Source: a virus. From it: 32,278 nt of DNA. The position numbers were made by a program, and so were the translations under genes. The notes under the pieces are model-generated. The model ran no database searches. It saw only the letters and a list, made by a program, of their open reading frames with translations, and was not told where the DNA came from. Location: positions 1 through 32,278 of IMG/VR virus record IMGVR_UViG_3300043398_000129. One strand, 5' to 3'. How positions within the stretch are numbered: position 1 is the stretch's first letter; every line of letters starts with the position of its first letter. Shown piece after piece: positions 22,534-29,907 of this stretch.

Positions 22534-23055
22534 CTACGCCGACTTGCGCTTCGTGTCGGGAGGCGCGGTCGCGGATTCGATCAGGGAGGGCGGCAGCGTT
22601 TCGAGCTGCGCCTGGAGCGACCCGATGCGCTTCCGTCGCAGCGATTCGAGGATCATCTCGCGATCGGCGGCCGGGAGCGCGTTCAGCGCTTCCAGGGGAT
22701 CCATTTGACCCGGCGCGACGGGCGCCACGAGCAGGTAGCCCTCGGCGACGCGGTCCCGCTCTTCCTTCGCCGAATAGACCGTGAGTTCGTCGCCGCGCGC
22801 CGACCACAGCAAGCGCGGGTAGAGCGATCCCGGTCCGACGAGTCCGGAACTCGGCGGCGTGGCCGACCAGAAGAACTGCGGGCGTGGATTCGTCGCGCTC
22901 GGCGCGATCTTCATGTCATGCAACTGCCGATTGAAGGGTGTCATCTCGGGCGACCGCCCCCCGTTCGCCGTCGCCGCCTGCAACTGCGCCCGCTGCTCCG
23001 GCGTCAAGGCCGCAATCGCGGCCATCAGTTCCTGGGGCGTGATCTGTCCGCTCAT
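22534..23055 (-). CDS. Virion-region hypothetical protein
   Basis: A 173-residue protein. The helical N-terminus SGQITPQELMAAIAALTPEQ resembles a short HeH/EF-like start. The middle contains PQFFWSATPPSSGLVGPGSL and LLWSARGDELTVYSAKEERD. The C-terminus is helical and basic. GGGAG precedes the ATG by 7 nt. Its first 140 nt overlap the extended reading of the glycosyltransferase gene in another frame. It is followed by the adaptor gene, so a connector role is possible. No family recognised. Confidence 0.75.
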   Translation of the reverse strand: MSGQITPQELMAAIAALTPEQRAQLQAATANGGRSPEMTPFNRQLHDMKIAPSATNPRPQFFWSATPPSSGLVGPGSLYPRLLWSARGDELTVYSAKEERDRVAEGYLLVAPVAPGQMDPLEALNALPAADREMILESLRRKRIGSLQAQLETLPPSLIESATAPPDTKRKSA

Positions 23056-24115
23056 GAATCGTCTCCCACCCCTTGGTGTTCAAGAGGTCCAATCGTCGGA
23101 AATACGCCGTGTAGGATCGCACGGCCGCCTCGTAACTCCACAGACGTTGTGCGCGCGCGCGAATTGCCGCACGATCCAACCACCGCACGTCATCCACGGC
23201 CCGGATGTAATCGCCGAGATATGAACAGCGGAAGCCGGTCACGCCGTGGTCAATCGTCTCGATGAACGCGCCGAAGTCCGGACCAATGACCGGGGTCCCG
23301 CACAACTGCGCTTCGGCCGCCACCTGCCCGAACGGCTCGAGGTAGCGGGTCGGCATCAGCACGGCGCGCGCGCCCGCCAAGAGGCGATTCCGCTCCTCGG
23401 TCGAGACGCTGCCGCGCCATTCGTCCGACGTGAACGCCGAAGCATCCCCGTAGCCGATCCCGATGAACCGCACGCCCGCTTCCCGCGCGATGCGCGCCGC
23501 GATGGGCCCGCCCTTCACGCCGTCCGTGCGCCCCACGAAGAGCACGTAGTCCTCCGGATCGTGCGTCGGGAACTGCGACGTGTCGTAGAACGGCGGAATC
23601 ACCGCGTCGAACTCGCGCCCCATCGGCTGCGCCGTGTAGCCGGGGTTCGCGTGGCGCCACGCGTGCGACTGGAACACGCGGAACGATTGCGGCGCGATGC
23701 CCTGGTAGCCGATCGACCACTCCAGATAGCGCAGGTCGGGATGCGACTGCGCGACAGGGAAATTCGCGGCGCCGACGATGGTCCCGATCATGTCGCCGTG
23801 CGACTTCGCGGCCGCCACCGACGACACGGCGCGCGAGTTGAACAACTGGAACACGGGATTCTCAGCCGAGTAGTTCAACCGCTGATACGGCTGGCCCGAC
23901 AGATACTGCGCGATCTCCGTTTTCGAGATGCACGTGGTCAGTCGCGCGCACGGCACGTCGTCGCCGCGCTCCTCTGACCCGTAGAGATGCACCTCCACGC
24001 CCATCCTCGCCAGCACGTCGCAGAACCGAAGCGTCAGGGCGGCGAAGCCGTCCATCTCGCTCGCGGGACCGCGGACCTGCTGCGTATTCGGCGGGCAGAG
24101 GAGGTGCATCTTCAT
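22916..24115 (-). CDS. GT4-like glycosyltransferase (GT-B fold)
   Basis: A 399-residue protein that would transfer a sugar from a nucleotide-sugar donor. It has the GT-B layout: an N-terminal acceptor domain (MKMHLLCPPNTQQVRGPASE, FCDVLARMGVEVHLYGS), the interdomain strand DYVLFVGRTDGVKGG (about 189-203), and the donor-site E-x7-E motif EPFGQVAAE (260-268) followed by LCGTPVIGPDFGAFIE. Recognisable GT sequence ends near residue 348 (RRLDLLNTKGW); the last about 50 residues overlap the next gene by 140 nt and look like shadow, so an indel in the four-G run at 23069-23072 is possible. It lies between Thr/Ser-rich virion genes and the connector genes. Confidence 0.85.
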   Translation of the reverse strand: MKMHLLCPPNTQQVRGPASEMDGFAALTLRFCDVLARMGVEVHLYGSEERGDDVPCARLTTCISKTEIAQYLSGQPYQRLNYSAENPVFQLFNSRAVSSVAAAKSHGDMIGTIVGAANFPVAQSHPDLRYLEWSIGYQGIAPQSFRVFQSHAWRHANPGYTAQPMGREFDAVIPPFYDTSQFPTHDPEDYVLFVGRTDGVKGGPIAARIAREAGVRFIGIGYGDASAFTSDEWRGSVSTEERNRLLAGARAVLMPTRYLEPFGQVAAEAQLCGTPVIGPDFGAFIETIDHGVTGFRCSYLGDYIRAVDDVRWLDRAAIRARAQRLWSYEAAVRSYTAYFRRLDLLNTKGWETIHERTDHAPGTDGRDCGLDAGAAGAVAGGDGERGAVARDDTLQSAVA

Positions 24116-24119
24116 GCGG

Positions 24120-24704
24120 TTACGTGCTCCGAATGGCGCGGATCCAGGCGCCTGTCGCCGTCGAGCAGGCGAACACCGCCCCACGGTTGCCGGTGACGGT
24201 CAGGGCGACCGCCGTCGTGCCCGTGACGCCATCGAACGTGCCGCCCGAGCAGTAGACGTTGATAATCCCGGTCGTCATGTCCGTGACGAAGTAGACCAGC
24301 CCCGCCGGGCCCGTGGGCAACGCGATGCCCATCCCTGACGTCCCGGTCACGACCAGCCACGCCGGCGCAATCGCCGCCGAAATGGCCGCCGCGTCCGTGC
24401 CCGTCGCGCCCGTCGCGGTCGTCAGAATGACCGGGAACAACGTCTGCGCCCCGGACACGCTGAGGGTGCCGGTCGTGACCCCCGTCACCGTGGCCCCACT
24501 GATCGTGCTGCCGGTGATCGTCACGCCACTGAGCGTGCCGGCCGTCACGGTGGGCGTGGCCAGCGTGGCGCCGGTGAAGGTCGCCCCGCTGATCGTGGAC
24601 CCCGACATGAGCACCGTGCCCGTCAGCGTCGGGCTGGTGAGCACCTGCCCCGTCGAGGGCGGCGGATCGCTTGGAAGGAAAACGCCTCCCCCTGACATCC
24701 CCAT
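24120..24704 (-). CDS. Virion protein with Thr/Ser/Gly repeat and shared C-terminal domain
   Basis: A 194-residue protein. Residues about 20-90 are a degenerate repeat of about 5 residues (SGATFTGATLATPTV, SGVTITGSTISGATV), as in beta-helical stalks. Residues about 118-194 (GTSGMGIALP to GAWIRAI) match the end of the preceding gene's product, with the pattern TGIINVYCSGGTFDGVTGTT. A good ribosome site (TAGGAGGAGG) precedes the ATG. It probably forms a trimeric decoration or fibre on the head, with the C-terminal domain for folding or binding. The role is inferred. Confidence 0.75.
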   Translation of the reverse strand: MGMSGGGVFLPSDPPPSTGQVLTSPTLTGTVLMSGSTISGATFTGATLATPTVTAGTLSGVTITGSTISGATVTGVTTGTLSVSGAQTLFPVILTTATGATGTDAAAISAAIAPAWLVVTGTSGMGIALPTGPAGLVYFVTDMTTGIINVYCSGGTFDGVTGTTAVALTVTGNRGAVFACSTATGAWIRAIRST

Positions 24705-24717
24705 GAGGCGCCTCCTC

Positions 24718-25350
24718 CTACTGCGACAACGGCGACACCGCCCACGTGCCGGACACCGAACAGCGGTAGATGCTGGTCAGCGTGCCGGTCGCCGTGATGG
24801 CGTTGGCCGTCGTGCCCGTGGTTGCGTTGATCGTGCCGCCGACACAGTAGACGTTGCACACGCCGGTCGTGTTGTTCTTGACCTCGTAGCAATCGCCCAC
24901 GTTCGGGATCGGCAGGTTGAGCCCCGCGCCGCTCGTGCCCGTGCAGTTCAGGAACGCCGGAGCCGGCACGGTGATGATCGCCGCCGTGGTGCCCGTCGCG
25001 CCCGTGATCGTGACGACCTGGATGTTCTCGGCCTGCACGACCTGCTGATTGGCCGTCGCGCCGCGCTGTTGGAACGCGTAGTAGTTCTGCCACGCCGCGT
25101 CCGACATCAGCCCGTAGCTGAAGCCTTCGAGGCTGCTGTGCCCCGTGGCCACGGTGCCCGCGTAGCCGCGCACGACGCTCAGGGTGGGCGAGTTCGTCGC
25201 GTCCACGATGAGCACGCGCTCGCCGGTCACGAACTGCCCCATGACCTTCGCGCTCACCGCGCCGGTCGTGGGATTCGTGTAGCCCGACACGATGATGGTC
25301 TGTGCGCCCGTTGCAATGGCGCCCGTGACGTTCGTTGTGGTAAGTGCCAT
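24718..25350 (-). CDS. Head-associated beta-rich protein, directly after coat
   Basis: A 210-residue protein. The N-terminal 70 residues (AIATGAQTIIVSGYTNPTTG, GERVLIVDATNSPTLSVVRG) match the style of small head proteins that follow coat genes. The C-terminal 75 residues (GTSGAGLNLP to GTWAVSPLS) are related to the next gene's product, sharing TTGVCNVYCVGGTINATTGT. Cysteines near 160-170 and at about 200 could pair. AGGAG lies before the ATG. Probably a capsid decoration or fibre protein; no family is recognised with certainty. Confidence 0.75.
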   Translation of the reverse strand: MALTTTNVTGAIATGAQTIIVSGYTNPTTGAVSAKVMGQFVTGERVLIVDATNSPTLSVVRGYAGTVATGHSSLEGFSYGLMSDAAWQNYYAFQQRGATANQQVVQAENIQVVTITGATGTTAAIITVPAPAFLNCTGTSGAGLNLPIPNVGDCYEVKNNTTGVCNVYCVGGTINATTGTTANAITATGTLTSIYRCSVSGTWAVSPLSQ

Positions 25351-25366
25351 GATGCTCCTGCCTCCC

Positions 25367-26611
25367 CTACCCGCTCACGCGGCAGCCGAGTTCCTGCCGG
25401 AGCACCGCGGTGCCGTAGAGCACGTCGAGGCGCTGGATATACTGGTCCGTCAGCGCGACGTAGTCGCGAATGACGCGAATCGACGCGCCCGCCTTCTTGC
25501 TCGCCGCGCGATACGCCTTGTCCGTCCCGCCCGGCAACGGCAGATCCACCATCGCGATGGTCCCGAAGTCCTTGTGACAGACGAGATTCAGCGGTGTCGG
25601 CTTGCTCACGATGCCGCTGAACGACGCGGCGGCCGTGTCGTAGAAGTAGAGCGCGGTGGACGTGGCCGGCAGATTGGTCACGTTCTGCTGATTCGTCGTC
25701 GCGTAGATCGCCGGCGCGAACGGCACGACGAGGGTGCCGCCCGAATCCGACGTCGTTGCGGTCACGACGAACTGCATCGCCTGCCCGGTGGACTGGAACG
25801 ATTGCGGGTTGATGCCGTTGACCGGCGTTGAGGTCGAGACGAAGCTGAACACGTCGCCCGCGTTGACGGTGCCCGTCGTCCAGCCCGTCGTGCTGACCGA
25901 GGTCGCCCCCGCCGCCGGAGACGTGCCGACGATTGGCGTCGAGACGCCGAGCGCGCCGACCGTCTGGACGTAGATGTTCTGATCCTTGTCCCAGTTCAGG
26001 CCGATCGTGCCGCCGCCCTTCATCGACCCCGACTCATACTGCGCGGAGATGTCCTTCCCGGCCTGGAACAACCCCTTCAGGTTGTCCATGAGCGTGAAGT
26101 CCGCGATCGGGTTCAGGATCGCCCACCGCTCGCCGTCATCGGGACACGCCATGTTGTCGAGTTTGACCTTGGCGAGCCCGTAGCTCGACAGTGTCGTCGG
26201 CGTGGTGCCCGGCGTGCCGACCGAGTTGTTGAGCCCCTGCGCGAGCGCGCAGACATCCTGGTCGATGAGGTTCGACAGCCGCACGATCTGCGGGTAGAGC
26301 ACCCGCTTGCGGTAGTTGTCGATGTTGAGCACCAGATCCGACGACGACACGTTCGTGTCCACGCCGCGCTGATACGCGAGCGTGAGCGGGACGAACGTTT
26401 CGCTGATGGCTTCGATGCTCGCCGCCTGACCGAGACGGCCGATGTAGCGCGGTGGCTTGCGGATGTTCAACGTCTGGCCGATGACGGCCCCGCCGAACGT
26501 GAACGAGTCATTATATTCCGCGTTGATGCGCTTCAGCGCCGCGCAGGTGTTCTCGAGGACGTCCAACGACTCATACGTGATGATATCGTTGGTGATAAAG
26601 CTGTTCGCCAA
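25367..26611 (-). CDS. Major coat protein, P22 gene 5 family
   Basis: A 414-residue HK97-fold coat protein of the P22 type, length close to P22 coat (430). The N-terminus ANSFITNDIITYESLDVLEN matches the family's typical ANTxxTxxMITREALRVLEN start. Further matches are GQTLNIRKPPRYIGR, and a C-terminal AYRAASKKAGASIRVIRDYV / LDVLYGTAVLRQELGCRV region. The central Gly/Thr/Ser-rich stretch (about 210-330) is where the family carries its inserted I-domain. The start is TTG at 26611, because an in-frame TAG lies four codons upstream and no other start fits; AGGG lies about 8 nt before it. It follows scaffold with a 19-nt gap. Confidence 0.92.
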   Translation of the reverse strand: MANSFITNDIITYESLDVLENTCAALKRINAEYNDSFTFGGAVIGQTLNIRKPPRYIGRLGQAASIEAISETFVPLTLAYQRGVDTNVSSSDLVLNIDNYRKRVLYPQIVRLSNLIDQDVCALAQGLNNSVGTPGTTPTTLSSYGLAKVKLDNMACPDDGERWAILNPIADFTLMDNLKGLFQAGKDISAQYESGSMKGGGTIGLNWDKDQNIYVQTVGALGVSTPIVGTSPAAGATSVSTTGWTTGTVNAGDVFSFVSTSTPVNGINPQSFQSTGQAMQFVVTATTSDSGGTLVVPFAPAIYATTNQQNVTNLPATSTALYFYDTAAASFSGIVSKPTPLNLVCHKDFGTIAMVDLPLPGGTDKAYRAASKKAGASIRVIRDYVALTDQYIQRLDVLYGTAVLRQELGCRVSG

Positions 26612-26630
26612 ATCGCTACCCTACGCCTTC

Positions 26631-27668
26631 TCAACGGCGCCGGGCACGCTCCTGCTGTCTGCGCTCACGATAGCCGGACGAGTCATAGTCCTGTCCGCCC
26701 CGTGACGCGAGATCAGCCAGCGTGGCCGTCGTCGTCTTGCCATTCGACCCGACCGGCTGGACCGGGGCTGGTGGCGGGGTGAAGGGGACCGAGGCCGCAG
26801 GCGAGCCGGACGGGGCACCTGCGAGTCGGGTGAGGATCGGGACCAATCGCCGTGCAAACGCGGTCGCCGTCGGCGCGGTGGCGAGCGACTGATAACTCTC
26901 AGGATTCGTCGCCAGTTCGTAGGCCAGCGCGTGGCCCACCTCGGCGTCCTCGAGGATCGCTTGCTGCATCGGCGGCGTATACGCGCGCCCGGTGGACACG
27001 AACGCCTCAATCGCGGCATCGAAATCCGCATACGCCTTCTGACCGCGCGTCAGCGTGTCCGCTTGCGCCGTCTGAATCGTATGGGTGACGCGCTGCGCGG
27101 CCGATGCCTCGTCGCGCTGCGCCTGTTTCCAATCGGTCAGCGCGTCCGTGTGCGCCTCGACCGCATCTTCGTGCGTCTCGTAGGTGGTGCCGACTTGCGA
27201 CGTGAACGCGCGCAACCGGGGGCGCCCATCCGTATCCGGTGTCGGCGAGGGCGCGGGATGCTTCAGCGCCGCCAGTTCGGCCGCGAGCTGTTCGGCGCGG
27301 TCCTTCTCGCGATACTTCTCGCGCGTGATCGCGTCAATCCGCGCCTGAAACTCCTGCCGAAGTTGTTTCTTGGTCTTGCCCTGCGCGAGCGTGCGCGCCG
27401 CGTCACTCAGGCCCGCGTCGTCGCCATCATCCGTCTCGGTGGAGGACGTCGCCGGATCCGGTGAGGCGGCCGGACCCGGCGTGGACGGCTCAGAGGACGG
27501 ACCAGGCTTCGGACGAGACGGGGCAGGCGTGCGCTCGAGGACCGCGGTCAGCGATTTCGCGTCAGCGCCGTCCGACTCGAGGCCGGAGAGCGTGCGCCCG
27601 TCGCGCTCAATCGAGACGACCCCATCCGGAGACGTCGAGACGACCGCATCGGGGGTGGAATCAGCCAC
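26631..27668 (-). CDS. Scaffolding protein
   Basis: A 345-residue, highly charged protein lying directly before the coat gene, the scaffold position. The N-terminal 110 residues are Asp/Pro/Ser-rich and disordered. Then comes a coiled coil (KKQLRQEFQARIDAITREKY, DRAEQLAAELAALKHP), a helical middle (QKAYADFDAAIEAFVSTGRA, ILEDAEVGHALAYELATNPE), and a very basic C-terminus (GYRERRQQERARRR) like the coat-binding end of P22 gp8. The GTG start at 27668 has GAGGG 6 nt upstream, but the candidate promoter would begin the mRNA within about 5 nt of the start. Confidence 0.85.
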   Translation of the reverse strand: MADSTPDAVVSTSPDGVVSIERDGRTLSGLESDGADAKSLTAVLERTPAPSRPKPGPSSEPSTPGPAASPDPATSSTETDDGDDAGLSDAARTLAQGKTKKQLRQEFQARIDAITREKYREKDRAEQLAAELAALKHPAPSPTPDTDGRPRLRAFTSQVGTTYETHEDAVEAHTDALTDWKQAQRDEASAAQRVTHTIQTAQADTLTRGQKAYADFDAAIEAFVSTGRAYTPPMQQAILEDAEVGHALAYELATNPESYQSLATAPTATAFARRLVPILTRLAGAPSGSPAASVPFTPPPAPVQPVGSNGKTTTATLADLASRGGQDYDSSGYRERRQQERARRR

Positions 27669-27679
27669 GGATGGCCCTC

Positions 27680-27708
27680 ATTGTGCGCGGTGCGCGCGCG
27701 TCTGTCAA
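27680..27708 (-). promoter_or_regulatory. Internal promoter before scaffold and coat
   Basis: On the minus strand a perfect TTGACA (27703-27708), a 17-nt spacer and CACAAT (27680-27685, 4 of 6) precede the scaffold gene in the only sizable gap (55 nt) of the late block. Transcription would start near 27673, 5 nt before the GTG. It would boost scaffold and coat over portal. The only better -35 match seen elsewhere is at the divergent region. Confidence 0.6.
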
Positions 27709-27723
27709 GATCCGGACCGTCAT

Positions 27724-28341
27724 TTACGGCTCCGTCGCTGCGATGACGATCAGCGCCCATTCGTCATCGGTCGGATTCCTGACACCAGACGCACGCACGG
27801 CACCGCCGATGACCGTCACCGCCGGCAGCGCCACGAGATCCGCGGAGGTCGCGGTCGTCGCCGTGATGACGCCCGCCTGTGCCGAGACTGAGACACCAGC
27901 CGGTCGGGCCACGCCGGCCACCGCCAGCGTGATCACACGGTCCCGCGACTGGATCGGATAGGCGCGCTGCGCCCAGCCGTGGCTCAGGCCCCGCACCCCG
28001 ACCCCGCCACCTCCGCCGGTCGGCGCGGGACTGCTCAGGGGCGGGGCGTCCTGTCCGCCCGAGGCGGCTTCGTCCCCTTCCGCCCAGGTCGCCCCGACCC
28101 CCGCCGGGGCCGACGACGCGCCCGCCGCGACCGTGGCCGGGCCGGAGTTCCATGTCGCCGAGACCCCGACCGCGGCCTGCAGCGCCGCGCCGGTCCCGAG
28201 CGCCACGCCGATCGCCCAGACCGCCGCCACGCCCACGGCGATCGCGGTCCCCGCGCCCGACCCCTGTCTCGGCACGGTCGGATCCGCGAGCGTCACATCG
28301 CTCGGCGGGGTGTCGCCGTCGTAGAGATACAGGTCAGTCAC
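27724..28341 (-). CDS. Accessory virion protein with Gly/Ala/Trp repeats
   Basis: A 205-residue protein beginning TDLYLYDGDTPPSDVTLADP, a start common to phage structural proteins. Residues about 30-90 repeat the pattern VGV-A-ATW (VGVAAVW, VGVSATW, VGATW). The rest is Gly/Ala-rich and ends TDDEWALIVIAATEP. The GTG at 28341 overlaps the preceding stop by 8 nt (GTGACTGA), preferred over an upstream in-frame ATG at 28356. It lies between portal and scaffold. Function unknown; possibly tail or surface. Confidence 0.7.
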   Translation of the reverse strand: MTDLYLYDGDTPPSDVTLADPTVPRQGSGAGTAIAVGVAAVWAIGVALGTGAALQAAVGVSATWNSGPATVAAGASSAPAGVGATWAEGDEAASGGQDAPPLSSPAPTGGGGGVGVRGLSHGWAQRAYPIQSRDRVITLAVAGVARPAGVSVSAQAGVITATTATSADLVALPAVTVIGGAVRASGVRNPTDDEWALIVIAATEP

Positions 28342-28924
28342 GGGTCGGCACCACATCGGCCCGCGTCACGCCCGCCACGTCCGGCGATCCCGCTTTGTAG
28401 GCCGTGATCTGATACGCGGTGTTCATCGGCACCGCAATCGTATAGACCCCACTCACCGACGACACGCCTTCCGCCACCACGGGCGCCGACGCCACGGCGA
28501 TCCGCCCCGTTTCATAGACGACGACGCGACAATCCCCGAGCGGCGCACTGTCGCTGTCGCGCGTCGTGCCCGTCACGACAAACGTCACCGTGGTTTGGCC
28601 AATGTCATTCACGCGCCACTGGTCCCCGAGCGCCATCGGCAGCGTGGCTCCACAGGGCGTGCAGACGACCGCATTCGCCCGAATCCCCAGCCCCAGCCCG
28701 CCCGGCGATACGCGCGCGCTGAACTGCCGCGAGGACCTATCCATCATGCCGAGACTGAACGGCTGGGCCACCTGATTGAACGCCACGGCGGGCAACCGAT
28801 CCGGCGGGTCCAGTACAAGCGGCCAGGACGTGCCCGCGACGTCGGCCACATCGGGCAGGAGCAACTGCGCCCCTTGGAGCACCAGATCGGTCGGATCCGG
28901 CAGCGCGGGCAGGATCACGGGCAT
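28334..28924 (-). CDS. Accessory virion protein with carboxypeptidase-regulatory-like end
   Basis: A 196-residue protein. The N-terminal 95 residues are hydrophobic, Pro/Leu-rich and unassigned. A single CTPCG pair lies near residues 88-92. The C-terminal about 85 residues (TTVTFVVTGTTRDSDSAPLG, CRVVVYETGRIAVA, GVYTIAVPMNTAYQITAYKA) show the G-x-V-x-V / Y-x-I pattern of carboxypeptidase-regulatory-like or Ig-like beta sandwich domains. Its ATG follows the previous stop by one base. Likely a virion surface or adaptor component. Confidence 0.75.
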   Translation of the reverse strand: MPVILPALPDPTDLVLQGAQLLLPDVADVAGTSWPLVLDPPDRLPAVAFNQVAQPFSLGMMDRSSRQFSARVSPGGLGLGIRANAVVCTPCGATLPMALGDQWRVNDIGQTTVTFVVTGTTRDSDSAPLGDCRVVVYETGRIAVASAPVVAEGVSSVSGVYTIAVPMNTAYQITAYKAGSPDVAGVTRADVVPTRD

Positions 28925-28925
28925 C

Positions 28926-29474
28926 TCAGGGCGTCAATTGCTCGATGATGGCCTGATGGACCGTCATGCTGCCCGTGCCGACGGTCTGCGTGAAAAACAC
29001 ATCCAGCGTCAGCGCCGATTGCGAATTGAACCCCGTGCCCACGACGGGCGCGGTATTCCACGGCAGCGCATACCCGCCGCCGGGTCCGGTCGTCGGCACG
29101 GCCGTGTTGATGATCGCCTCTGTGGTGAGCTTCCACTGGTTCATCAGGTTCGCACTGGTCCCCGATCCCACCGCGCGACAGGTCAACAACCCCTCGAGGT
29201 AGAACCCCACATTGGTTTTCGCGACGATGTTGCCGAGCACCGCGAGCGTATCGGCCGCGACGACGCCCCCGAGGCGCACGTCCCACCGCAGCGTGCCCGG
29301 CGTCGTCACCGCGACCGAAATCCGTCCGGTGATCGTCACGCGCCAGATGCGCCCGATCTGCCAATAGCCCGCCGGGAGCGTCGTCGGAAAATACGTGGGC
29401 ACACAGGACGCCGCCGCCGCCGCCGTCAGGGTGGGGCCATCGGTATATGCCGACGCAATAATCTGCACCGCCAT
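28926..29474 (-). CDS. Accessory virion protein, jelly-roll-like
   Basis: A 182-residue, beta-rich protein (MAVQIIASAYTDGPTLTAAA, WRVTITGRISVAVTTPGTLR, DVRLGGVVAADTLAVLG, SMTVHQAIIEQLTP). The alternating strands, Gly-rich loops and no helices fit a jelly-roll decoration or fibre-tip domain. It lies between the portal-proximal 142-residue protein and the 196-residue protein. No family recognised. Confidence 0.75.
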   Translation of the reverse strand: MAVQIIASAYTDGPTLTAAAAASCVPTYFPTTLPAGYWQIGRIWRVTITGRISVAVTTPGTLRWDVRLGGVVAADTLAVLGNIVAKTNVGFYLEGLLTCRAVGSGTSANLMNQWKLTTEAIINTAVPTTGPGGGYALPWNTAPVVGTGFNSQSALTLDVFFTQTVGTGSMTVHQAIIEQLTP

Positions 29475-29475
29475 G

Positions 29476-29904
29476 TCAACTCATCCTCACCAGCGCCGTC
29501 GCCGCGACGTCCGCCGGGAACTGGACCGTGAAGGGGCCATTCGTGCTCGTCACGTCCGACCCGAAATCCAACACACAGATCGCCCGATTCGCTTTCGAGC
29601 TGTTATAGATCAGCGCCCCGCGGGCCGTGATCGTGCTCGCGGCCCACACCGGATCCGTCGTCCAGACCAGCATCGCCGTGGATCCGTCCAGGGCCGTCTG
29701 TAAGCCCGACAACGCCTGCCCGCCCGCCGCATACCCCGTCCCGGCCACTTCATTGGTCGCACTGTAGACCGTGGTCGACGGCGACAGCGTGGCGGCCGAC
29801 GTGTAGAGCGCAATCTTGTAGGTATCCCCCGAGAAATGGATCCCGGCCGCGGTGGGCAGACATTCCAGTTTGAACGAATCACAAATGCCGGCGGTGATCG
29901 CCAC
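29476..29904 (-). CDS. Conserved portal-proximal virion protein
   Basis: A 142-residue protein common in this gene position of many phages: GICDSFKLECLPTAAGIHFS, TYKIALYTSAATLSPSTTVY, TNEVAGTGYAAGGQALSG and a strand-rich C-terminus ending FPADVAATALVRMS. Probably a head or tail structural protein, role not known to me. It starts at a GTG (29904), 3 nt after the portal gene's stop codon. Confidence 0.8.
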   Translation of the reverse strand: MAITAGICDSFKLECLPTAAGIHFSGDTYKIALYTSAATLSPSTTVYSATNEVAGTGYAAGGQALSGLQTALDGSTAMLVWTTDPVWAASTITARGALIYNSSKANRAICVLDFGSDVTSTNGPFTVQFPADVAATALVRMS

Positions 29905-29907
29905 GCC

